DNA from: a virus
IMG/VR virus record: IMGVR_UViG_3300020055_000128
Location: 1 to 26,813 of that record
Strand: one strand, 5' to 3'
Length of the DNA: 26,813 nucleotides
The notes beneath the pieces are model-generated. The model ran no database searches. It worked only from the letters and a program-made list of their open reading frames with translations, and was not told where the DNA came from. Made by a program: the position numbers and the translations under genes. Shown piece after piece: positions 7,201-15,569 of this stretch (position 1 is the stretch's first letter; every line of letters begins with the position of its first letter).

Positions 7201-7989
7201 ATGAAAAAATATCAAACAGGTGGTATGTCTACTGCTAATGTAGACCCAATGGCAGGGCAGGTACTTGGTCAGTCCTCTTCCCTTTCTCCTTGGGCGGGGC
7301 CGTACGTTACTCAGATGCTCGGTAAGGGCGCTGCTCTTGCAAATATGCCCTACACCGCATACGAAGGCCCGCTCACTGCCGGAGAATCTGGACTACAGCA
7401 ACAGGCGTTTCAGGGCTTGGCTAATCTTGCAGTACCTACCGCTTCTACCGCAGGGTCTTTTACCGCTCCGGGTGTGGCTCAACAGTACATGAACCCATAT
7501 ATGGATATGGCGCTTCAACCGCAAATGGATGAGGCGCGTCGTCAATACCAGATAGAACAGCAGAATCTACAAAGTAGATATGGTAGAGCCGGTGCGTATG
7601 GTGGTGGTCGTCAGGCCGTAGCCGAATCCGAGTTATCAGGCGGATTACAAAGAAACCTTGCCAACATATATGGCACAGGGATGCAGCAAGCCTACGACAG
7701 AGCTGCTGATTTGTTTAACCAAGAGCGTCAGTATGGATTAAGTGCGCTAGGTCAGCAGTTAGGTGCGGGTGCACAGCAACGCGCTATAGAGCAAGAAGGT
7801 ATACTGGCTGACATTGCTCAGTTTGAACAGGAACGTGACTACCCATATAAACAAGTACAGTATATGCAGTCATTACTACAGGGACTTCCAATAAGCACAC
7901 AGTCATACCAGTACGCAGAACCAAGCACTTTTGCATCTGCTTTAGGTGGAGCTACAGGTATTGCTGAGTTAATAAACTTACTTAAGTAA
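7201..7989 (+). CDS. Putative internal virion / ejection protein, Gln-rich
   Basis: This protein has 262 residues behind an AAGG site. It begins MKKYQTGGMST. The central region is helical and rich in Gln, Ala and Tyr (QYMNPYMDMALQPQMDEARR, then QNLQSRYGRAGAYGGGRQA), and continues with repeated helices up to RDYPYKQVQYMQSLLQGLP. This pattern is frequent in uncultured marine phages. As the first of three consecutive helical proteins that grow in size (262, 517 and 1905 residues), it occupies the place of the small ejection protein in T7 (gp14) or P22 (gp7). That analogy rests on order and composition, not on recognised homology. Confidence 0.6.
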   Translation: MKKYQTGGMSTANVDPMAGQVLGQSSSLSPWAGPYVTQMLGKGAALANMPYTAYEGPLTAGESGLQQQAFQGLANLAVPTASTAGSFTAPGVAQQYMNPYMDMALQPQMDEARRQYQIEQQNLQSRYGRAGAYGGGRQAVAESELSGGLQRNLANIYGTGMQQAYDRAADLFNQERQYGLSALGQQLGAGAQQRAIEQEGILADIAQFEQERDYPYKQVQYMQSLLQGLPISTQSYQYAEPSTFASALGGATGIAELINLLK

Positions 7990-8001
7990 AGGTATTACGA
8001 G

Positions 8002-9555
8002 ATGATGGGAATAGATAGGCAAATACAAGCTCGTATGGCGTTGGGTGAGGATCGCTTACGGCAAGAGTATGCTCTGAACCAACAGACTATAGACCTTCTT
8101 GCGTTACAGCAAATGGCTAGGCAAAGAGAAGCCAATACTAAAGCTATACAAGCTAGTTTGCAGACTAATCCCGCCACGGTAAAGGATCAGTTAGAACAAC
8201 AAGAACTAGAAGCTAACAGACAGGGTATAGCTGCGATGATGCCGGGTGTACAGATGCAGGGGCAGCGTATGGCCCAAGCACAGGCGCGTAAAGCTGCGGG
8301 TTTAAGCCAACTCCCTTCTCCTAACATGGCTCGTATGGCTGGTGGCGGTATCGTTGCGTTTGATGAAGGTGGCGAAGTAACAGAAGAAGACGAAGGTGGT
8401 TTTATGCAAGTAGCTTCTGATGTTGCAGACTGGGCTACTGATAATCCTGCGGATGCTATCTCTATGGGTCTTATGTTTATACCGGGTCTTGGTTGGGGTA
8501 CAGCAGCCGGGATACGTGGACTTGGTGCCTTGGCTCGCTTTGGCAAACCTATAGTTCAAAAATATGGGCCTAGGGTTTTAGAAACGATGAGAAAAGGCGC
8601 TCAAGCAACAGTTACTAAGCCTACTACTAAACTAACTAAGGCTGGTACACCACTAAGAAACCCCCCAGTAAGAGGGCCGGGTGGAAAAATGCAGTCGGGT
8701 GGGGTGAAAAGAGAATTCTCTCCCATGAGGACTTCTTTTACCACTGGTGCTGGCCTAGGTATTGGAAATGCGCTTTTCGGAGATGAGGAAGAAACCGAAG
8801 CGCCAGTACAGGATGCTGTACAGATGCTAGAAGAAACGCAGACTTCCCAAGACTTAATAGATGATTTTGCGGAACAAGATAAAGTTGCCCAAGATTATAG
8901 AGCGGCTATGGTTGAAGCCGAAAATGTAGCTAGACAAGCAGAGCAGATAGAAGACCCAGAGGAAAAACAGAACTTTATAGTACGTGGTATTTCCGCTATA
9001 GGTAGCATATTTGATTTGGATGACGAAAAGTTTGACCAACTTATGGCTTGGGGTACTGGTGCAGCAAGCGGTACTAATTTAGCAGAATCCTTACGGTTAG
9101 CTGGACAGAACGTTGGTGCTACGCGACTAAGTCAACAGGCAAGACGCGATGCGCTTGAGAAACAACGTCGTACCGAAGAAACACAGGCATCGCAGTTTGA
9201 AGCTACTATGGCCTTAGAACGCGAAAAAATAGAAGTGCAAAAGTACGTAGCAGAGCTTGGTGCTTTAAAAGGTTATGCTATAAACCAAAACGATGTGCGA
9301 AAAGAGATACTAGACATAATGTCTGATATTTCAAAAGACACAATGCAAGTACAGGCCATTAGACAAGCTATAGCTACACGAGATGACAAAGACCTAAATG
9401 AAGTAACTCAAAATGAGTTGTCCGCTGCAATTAGGAACCAAGCTATACAAACATGGGAAATGGCTAGTGGAATTAGTTTAAATAGTTCGGGGGCCACATC
9501 CGAAGAACAAGACCCAGAATTAGCGGCAGATTTGGCTAAGTATCTTGGTGAGTAA
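8002..9555 (+). CDS. Putative internal virion / ejection protein, second of the set
   Basis: This protein has 517 residues. Residues 1-95 are Gln/Ala-rich helix (RMALGEDRLRQEYALNQQ). Residues about 109-126 contain the Gly motif MARMAGGGIVAFDEGGEV. A hydrophobic stretch follows (AISMGLMFIPGLGWGTAAGI, about 150-170), then a basic low-complexity region with KPTTKLTKAG and an acidic coiled-coil C-terminal half. The single amphipathic hydrophobic stretch in an otherwise soluble helical protein fits proteins ejected into the host envelope. AAAGGT precedes the first ATG; a second ATG follows immediately. The stop overlaps the next start (TAATG). Function is inferred from position. Confidence 0.6.
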   Translation: MMGIDRQIQARMALGEDRLRQEYALNQQTIDLLALQQMARQREANTKAIQASLQTNPATVKDQLEQQELEANRQGIAAMMPGVQMQGQRMAQAQARKAAGLSQLPSPNMARMAGGGIVAFDEGGEVTEEDEGGFMQVASDVADWATDNPADAISMGLMFIPGLGWGTAAGIRGLGALARFGKPIVQKYGPRVLETMRKGAQATVTKPTTKLTKAGTPLRNPPVRGPGGKMQSGGVKREFSPMRTSFTTGAGLGIGNALFGDEEETEAPVQDAVQMLEETQTSQDLIDDFAEQDKVAQDYRAAMVEAENVARQAEQIEDPEEKQNFIVRGISAIGSIFDLDDEKFDQLMAWGTGAASGTNLAESLRLAGQNVGATRLSQQARRDALEKQRRTEETQASQFEATMALEREKIEVQKYVAELGALKGYAINQNDVRKEILDIMSDISKDTMQVQAIRQAIATRDDKDLNEVTQNELSAAIRNQAIQTWEMASGISLNSSGATSEEQDPELAADLAKYLGE

Positions 9556-12500
9556 TGGTAGACAAAGCTAAATTAGTAAAAGCGTTTAAAAACGCCGATG
9601 CTGCCGGAGATGCGGAAGCTGCTACTAGGCTTGCTATTGCTATAAAGCGTGTAGATGACCCGTTCTATACCCCTCCAGAAACTACCATAGGGGGATACCT
9701 GCGAGAAATACCCAAAGGATTAGCAGCAGGTGCTGCGGGGCTTGTTGAATCGGCGGCTACTGGGGCCGCTTTTTTATTACCTGAAGAACAAGAACAGGCC
9801 GCCCGCGAAAAGATAGCTGAGATAGGTGAAGACGTTCAGGAAAGTTTAGCCCCCCGTAGAGGTTACCGCGATACTGTGGTGCGTAAAGGGGCGGAAGCAC
9901 TTGGCTCTACCGTACCGTTTTTAGCTACAGGTTTTCTCGGTGCGCCGGGACTTGCCGCTGGTGTTGCTACAGGTGCAGCCGCCGGTGCGGGCGAAGCCGC
10001 TAGAAGAGCCGAAGCTGCTGGCGCTACAGAAGAACAGATAAGCAAAGCCGCAGGACTGGGTGTACTACCGGGGCTAGGTGAGACAGCCGTACCGTTTGGT
10101 ATAGGCCGATCAGCTATGGCGGTAAGAAAAGCCCTAGGCAAAGCTACAGGCGAAAAAGCCACAGAAACATTAATAAGAAGTTTACGTAGAGTTAGTACAG
10201 CAGCCGGTGCCGAAGGACTACAAGAAGCAAGTGCAGAAGTAGCCCAGAATTTAATCGCGCAAGGGGTATACGACCCCGAAACAGGGCTTTTTGCTGGAAC
10301 TGGGGAGTCACTTGGCTATGGCGCTGGTGTAGGTGGTTTACTACAGGCTATAGCCGAACTTGCGTTAATACCCGGTAGGCGCAGAGCCGTAGCTGCAAGA
10401 AGGGTAGATGCAGCAGAAGAAACAAAAGAAGAAATAGCTAAAGAAACTCCAACCCCTACAACCCCTCCTGTAGAGCCAGCTGCTGTACCCCCTGTCGGAA
10501 CCGTTGCTGACATGTTTGAGGAAGGGCAAGCTCGTCCTCCGGCAACACCACAAGAAGAGGTAATAGAAGAAGAGCCTACCGTAGCTGCACCTGTATCTGA
10601 CGCACAGTTAGACATGTTTCCAACAGATATGTCCGATGCTGATGTACAAGAAGCGCTACGTTTGTATGCAGAGAAAGAAAATAAAACTGTTAAAGATATA
10701 GCAAGTACACTTACTCCCGAAGAAGTAACCGACGCTGTGTCACTGTATATGGAGCAGCAAGTTAAAAGGCAGCAGCAGGATTTACAGTTAGCTAAAGAAG
10801 TACAAGACCGACTACAAACTGCACCAGAGCCAGACGTTGCACCTACAGACGTTACACAAGAACCAGAGGTTGTACCTACACCAGAGCCAGAGGTCGTAGA
10901 AGAGCCGGAAACAGTATCTGCGCCTAGAGCAGATATAGTAGCTAGGGTACAACAACAAAAACAAGTTAGTGAACAAGCAAGAGCACAAGACTTAGCTGAG
11001 GCTGCACCTACTCAAGAAGAAGTAGCCAAAGTAGCAAATGCTGCCAAACAAGCAGAAACAGCTACAGCCCCCACTACTGAAACAGAAAAAGTAACTATAG
11101 ACGGTAAAGAATTTGCAATACCAACTGGGGTAGAAGCGGTACAGCCTACTACTATAGAAGAAGAAATAACTGACCAACAGTTTATAGACAACTTAGATTC
11201 TACCGATCCGGCGTATACCTTTCTCAATGGCAAAAAACTAGATGAAGGTCTATATGACTTAGCAAATGCTTACATAGCAGAGAAAGCAGCCAAAAAAGGA
11301 AAAGAAGAATACTCCCAAGAAGTTTTTGATGCGTTTAACTCTACACTTAAAAACTTAACTACCACAGGCAAACAGATACTTAATAGTAAGGTAGAGGCAA
11401 TACAAAGTGAAGATATTGATCTTTTACCCGCTTCCGCAATAAGTAAATTAACGTCTCCGGTAGACCCTACCGTAGCTCAAGCTGCCTTAAACAATGACCT
11501 GAATACAGCGCTTGAAGAACTGGGTAAGTCAAAAGATAAAACCGTATCCAGAGTAGCCAAGGCTTTGCAGAAAGACGTTGGTACAACTCAGATAACTTTT
11601 GAAAGTAATATCCGCAACAGTTCCGGCAAGCTGATAGCCGGTATGTTTAACCCCGCCACTAATACCATAGTCATAAACAGAGACATACCGCTAACAAACC
11701 ATGTCTTATTGCATGAAATGACCCATGCAGCTACCTCGCACACAATAGCTAATGCGTCTAACCCCATAACTAAACAACTTCAAACTATATTTGATGGTGT
11801 CAGGGACAGACTGGATACTGCTTATGGGGCAGAAAGTTTAGACGAGTTTATAGCAGAAGCGTTTAGTAATCCTGAGTTTCAAGCATCGCTTAATAAAATA
11901 ACAAGTTCTGGTGAAAACTACTCAGCTCTTGACAAGTTCGCAAATGCTGTAATGAACGTAATACGTAGACTGCGTGGTTTACCTTTAAAATCAGTAACTT
12001 CTGCTAAAACAGACGTAGATAATCTAGTTTACCAAATACTATCTCCCGCTCCAGAAACGCGTAATGCTAATCGTATATATTCTGAAGCTGTAAGGGGCGA
12101 CAAAATAGGTCTTCTAAATAAGCTAATGCCGAAAAGAACTGAATCTGAAAAAAGCAGTATGGATTCTGTTCGCGCTTGGTTAAACAATAGCGACAATGCT
12201 GTAAAGATGCAGAAAGCAGGTCTTTTAGACTTACTACCGCTAAACGCCATAGCTAAAATGAATGAAGAACAAGTACCGGCTATAGGCAAGTTACTAGATG
12301 TAATTAGGTTTAAAGTGGGTGACAGGTCTAATGGGTTCGCGAAAGTAAACGACACAGCCCGTAAAATGGAAGCCGCATTTAAAGGCAGACCTAAAGAAGA
12401 AAGAGAAAACTTTGACAATTTGGTAGCAGAATCTACCTTGATGCGAGTTGATCCCACACAAAAGAAAAGCTACTACGAAAACTTTTGGTACTTTTACGAA

Positions 12501-15272
12501 GACCCTGCCACTAAATCAACTGTACGATCCCGTGCGTATGCTACAAAACAGGAAAGGGACAAGGGTTTAGCTGATTGGCGAGAGAAAAACCCCGACGATT
12601 TCACATGGCGCGTTGTAGACAAAGACCAAGCTAAAGTAGAAGAGTGGGACAAAATTAACGGGATGTACAAAAAGTTACGTCCTGAGCAGCGCAAAGCTTA
12701 CGAGACTTTGAGAGACGCGTACGCAGAAGAGTATCAGACATTACGCAACGTCATGCGCGAGCGTATAGACGGGCTTACAGAAGATAACCAGCAAAGAGCT
12801 TCCCTAAAACAAAAACTAATTTACCAGTTGATGGCTAAAGAATCTATTGAGCCATATTTCCCACTTTATAGGAGGGGGGAATACTGGATGGCTTATAACG
12901 TATATAACCCAGAAACTCAGTCACTAGAACCTTACAAAGAAGCGTTTGAGAGTTTGAGGGACAGGGATAATGCTAGGGCTATACTAGAGCAAGACCAACA
13001 GCGCATAGCTGATTTGCAGAACATATCTGGTGAAAATTTAGCCCAGACATATAAATCTCAAGGTCTTACTGATGAAGAAGCTGCTGCAAAAATATCCGAT
13101 ACGCTACCGAACATAGCTGATGTGTTTGTGTTTGACAACACAGTAGAGAATAGAAGAAACAGAAGACGCCAAAACGTACCTACAGAATTTGCCTACGATG
13201 TGTTAGCAGAACTTAAAAACATGAACGCACCTAGCGAAACTGTAGATTTGGTGACAAACATGTTGCTTGACGTAATGCCAGAAAGGGCTTTAGCGAGAGC
13301 GTTTAGACCAAGACAAGGTATTGCAGGGTTTGAAAGGGACGCACTTAAAGTATTTAGAAGTCGTATGCCCGCGTTTGTAAACCAAATAAACAACGTAAAA
13401 TTTGATATACCGCTAAGTGATGTACAGAAAGAGATAAGACAGCAGATTGAGGAAGCAGCCCAAGCCGATCCCGATTCTCGCCAGTTTTTGAACAACCTAA
13501 ACAAAAGCATGGATGAGTACGTAGAGTTTGCCAAAGACCCATACCTAGCTCCGTGGAGTAAAGGGTTAAAGTCTGTAGGGTTTGGTTTTACGCTTGGCTT
13601 CAACATATCGTCTGTGCTCGTAAACGCGACCAACGTACCCATAGTAGTTTTGCCATACCTAGGCGGTATACATGGGTATAAAAATGCTAGTGCCGCGATA
13701 TATGACGCTATGGGTTTATATTTTGGTGCTGGTAAAAGTAATGAAAGCGTACCGTTTCTACCGTTTATGCGTAAGAGAAAACGCACTACCACCACCTACG
13801 GTGAAGGTGAAAGCCTAGAAACAGCCGGATACAACCTAACAAATGTAGACTTTTCGGATATAAATGCGGTACCGGAAAAGTATCGGCCTTATAAGGAACT
13901 TGCTGACACTTTAGACGCTCAAGCTCAGGCAACTCGCTCTTTGGTATCAGATGTATTTGAGTTAGAAAACCCAGAAGGTGGGATCGTATCAAATGTAAAC
14001 AAAGTACAAGGGTTTGCGTTTCATCACGGAGAGCGAGCAAACAGGCAGATTACAGCCATAGCCGCATATAAACTAGCGCTGGATAAAAAAGTAAGGGACA
14101 AAAAACTTAGTGATCCAATGCAGCTTACCGAAGCCGACAGAAAAGAAGCAGCTCTTGAAGCTATCGACGTTACTGAATTGACAAACAGTGGTGCTATGAC
14201 CGAAACAGCTCCTAAGTTTGCACAGGGCAATATTGGTAGCATAGTAATGATGTACAAACGCTTTGGTATATCTATGTATTACTTGCAGGCTAGGATGGCT
14301 AGACAAGCATACATGAGTGCCGGTGACCCAGAAAAAGCAAGACGTAGGGTACTGGACAATGGTGGTACAGAACAACAAGCGGAAGCTGCTGCTCAAGAAG
14401 CTATAGAAATGAAGAAACAAGCTCGCCGTCAGATAGCCGGTATATTTGCTTCTTCGGCTATATTTGCGGGCGTTCAAGGTTTACCACTATACGGTATTGT
14501 ATCTGCTGTAATGAATCTGGTTCGTGACGACGACGAAGAAGATTTTGATAGTGCGGTGGCTGCAACTGTCGGTGAAGGACTTTTTTCCGGTTTAATAAAC
14601 TATACTTTTGGGGTGGATGTAGCACCCCGCATTGGTATGACAAACTTAATATACAGAAGTCAGCCAAATCGAGAGCAAGAAAGTTATGTTAAGTTCGCTA
14701 TAGAGCAGCTTGGTGGCCCTGTACTTAGTTCCATTACCAGAGCAGAGGCAGGAGCTAGGTTAATCTACGATGGCGAAGTATATAGGGGTGTTGAAAGAAT
14801 GCTCCCAGCTGCATTTAGCAACGGTATGAAGAGTTTAAGGTATGCAACAGAAGGCGCTACAACATTGCGTGGTGACCCGATAGTAGAAGACATAAGCGCT
14901 TTTAATGTGTTCGGGCAGCTTATAGGTTTGGCCCCTGCCGGTTACGCCAAACAACAAGAAATAAATGCGCGGGACAAACGTATTGATAATAATATAGCTA
15001 AGAAACGAACCAGATTTCTCAGAGAATACTATATGGCAATGCGTATTGGTGACTACAATGCAATGGCTGAGATACAAGAAAAAATGCTTGAGTTTAATCA
15101 AAAACACCCAGAAGTTGCTATATCAGGAGATACAGTATCTAGGTCTATGCGTCAGCATTCAGTAACTTCAGAAATAGCTAGACAGCTTGGTGGTATTACT
15201 CTAAACAGACGTAGGATAGCTAAAATATTGGCTCAACGTGCAGATGAGCTAGGTATAGACTATACGCTTTAG
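9555..15272 (+). CDS. Giant virion protein with zincin motif and LPD-like C-terminal region
   Basis: This protein has 1905 residues and is the last + strand gene. Residues 1-275 are Ala/Gly-rich hydrophobic helices (FLATGFLGAPGLAAGVATGA). Residues about 290-520 are an acidic Pro/Glu/Gln linker. A zinc metallopeptidase-like domain follows: HEMTH at 720-724 with a downstream DEFIAEAFSNPEF (Glu764 or Glu768 as third ligand). Residues about 860-1500 are charged helix. The C-terminal part has HGERANRQITAIAAYKLA and IVMMYKRFGISMYYLQARMA, resembling large polyvalent-protein domains (LPD38 type), then a hydrophobic pair (IFASSAIFAGVQGLPLYGIV). It probably enters the cell with DNA, as T7 gp16 does; that is inference. 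Confidence 0.7.
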   Translation: MVDKAKLVKAFKNADAAGDAEAATRLAIAIKRVDDPFYTPPETTIGGYLREIPKGLAAGAAGLVESAATGAAFLLPEEQEQAAREKIAEIGEDVQESLAPRRGYRDTVVRKGAEALGSTVPFLATGFLGAPGLAAGVATGAAAGAGEAARRAEAAGATEEQISKAAGLGVLPGLGETAVPFGIGRSAMAVRKALGKATGEKATETLIRSLRRVSTAAGAEGLQEASAEVAQNLIAQGVYDPETGLFAGTGESLGYGAGVGGLLQAIAELALIPGRRRAVAARRVDAAEETKEEIAKETPTPTTPPVEPAAVPPVGTVADMFEEGQARPPATPQEEVIEEEPTVAAPVSDAQLDMFPTDMSDADVQEALRLYAEKENKTVKDIASTLTPEEVTDAVSLYMEQQVKRQQQDLQLAKEVQDRLQTAPEPDVAPTDVTQEPEVVPTPEPEVVEEPETVSAPRADIVARVQQQKQVSEQARAQDLAEAAPTQEEVAKVANAAKQAETATAPTTETEKVTIDGKEFAIPTGVEAVQPTTIEEEITDQQFIDNLDSTDPAYTFLNGKKLDEGLYDLANAYIAEKAAKKGKEEYSQEVFDAFNSTLKNLTTTGKQILNSKVEAIQSEDIDLLPASAISKLTSPVDPTVAQAALNNDLNTALEELGKSKDKTVSRVAKALQKDVGTTQITFESNIRNSSGKLIAGMFNPATNTIVINRDIPLTNHVLLHEMTHAATSHTIANASNPITKQLQTIFDGVRDRLDTAYGAESLDEFIAEAFSNPEFQASLNKITSSGENYSALDKFANAVMNVIRRLRGLPLKSVTSAKTDVDNLVYQILSPAPETRNANRIYSEAVRGDKIGLLNKLMPKRTESEKSSMDSVRAWLNNSDNAVKMQKAGLLDLLPLNAIAKMNEEQVPAIGKLLDVIRFKVGDRSNGFAKVNDTARKMEAAFKGRPKEERENFDNLVAESTLMRVDPTQKKSYYENFWYFYEDPATKSTVRSRAYATKQERDKGLADWREKNPDDFTWRVVDKDQAKVEEWDKINGMYKKLRPEQRKAYETLRDAYAEEYQTLRNVMRERIDGLTEDNQQRASLKQKLIYQLMAKESIEPYFPLYRRGEYWMAYNVYNPETQSLEPYKEAFESLRDRDNARAILEQDQQRIADLQNISGENLAQTYKSQGLTDEEAAAKISDTLPNIADVFVFDNTVENRRNRRRQNVPTEFAYDVLAELKNMNAPSETVDLVTNMLLDVMPERALARAFRPRQGIAGFERDALKVFRSRMPAFVNQINNVKFDIPLSDVQKEIRQQIEEAAQADPDSRQFLNNLNKSMDEYVEFAKDPYLAPWSKGLKSVGFGFTLGFNISSVLVNATNVPIVVLPYLGGIHGYKNASAAIYDAMGLYFGAGKSNESVPFLPFMRKRKRTTTTYGEGESLETAGYNLTNVDFSDINAVPEKYRPYKELADTLDAQAQATRSLVSDVFELENPEGGIVSNVNKVQGFAFHHGERANRQITAIAAYKLALDKKVRDKKLSDPMQLTEADRKEAALEAIDVTELTNSGAMTETAPKFAQGNIGSIVMMYKRFGISMYYLQARMARQAYMSAGDPEKARRRVLDNGGTEQQAEAAAQEAIEMKKQARRQIAGIFASSAIFAGVQGLPLYGIVSAVMNLVRDDDEEDFDSAVAATVGEGLFSGLINYTFGVDVAPRIGMTNLIYRSQPNREQESYVKFAIEQLGGPVLSSITRAEAGARLIYDGEVYRGVERMLPAAFSNGMKSLRYATEGATTLRGDPIVEDISAFNVFGQLIGLAPAGYAKQQEINARDKRIDNNIAKKRTRFLREYYMAMRIGDYNAMAEIQEKMLEFNQKHPEVAISGDTVSRSMRQHSVTSEIARQLGGITLNRRRIAKILAQRADELGIDYTL

Positions 15273-15273
15273 G

Positions 15274-15299
15274 AAAAAAAGCCCCCAATGAAGGGGGCT
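15274..15299. terminator. Convergent hairpin terminator between late and early blocks
   Basis: A seven-pair GC-rich stem (AGCCCCC at 15280-15286 with GGGGGCT at 15293-15299, loop AATGAA) sits just after the + strand stop. Seven As precede it, so - strand transcripts read the stem followed by seven Us: a canonical intrinsic terminator for the replication operon. The same hairpin, with a weaker downstream T tract, may also stop + strand transcription. Confidence 0.85.
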
Positions 15300-15347
15300 A
15301 AATGGTTTCTCTTTTTGAGAATGATGAGCTTGTATGGTAGCAAATAC

Positions 15348-15569
15348 CTAGCTTAACCGCCATACCCGCACTCCATATTTACCATTCTCTACACAAACGC
15401 GTTTTGCTATGTCACTTTTATCCAGCCGCGTAGCTTTTAGTAAGTGACTAACCGCCTTAGTGGTGTTTATAGCCGGTATAAATACTGAGGTTCCGGGTAG
15501 GAACGCAGACCATTCAACTACTATACGGATTCCGTCCGGCGATATGTCAGTTATTGCTTCTCTTGTCAT
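15348..15569 (-). CDS. Small conserved phage protein, function unknown
   Basis: This 73-residue protein begins MTREAITDISPDGIRIVVEW and ends GKYGVRVWRLS. It looks like a compact alpha/beta protein, and no motif is recognised. Its start lies 23 bases inside the end of the primase-helicase gene, so it is the last gene of the - strand operon. The stretch VSHLLKATRLDKSDIAKRVC could be read as a helix-turn-helix, but too weakly to call. The terminator at 15274-15299 follows about 50 bases beyond its stop. Confidence 0.65.
   Translation of the reverse strand: MTREAITDISPDGIRIVVEWSAFLPGTSVFIPAINTTKAVSHLLKATRLDKSDIAKRVCVENGKYGVRVWRLS

Noticed and set aside
13193-13795. 200-residue open frame on the - strand
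   Set aside because: It lies wholly inside the giant + strand gene, has no plausible domain, and the + strand frame carries clear conserved motifs.
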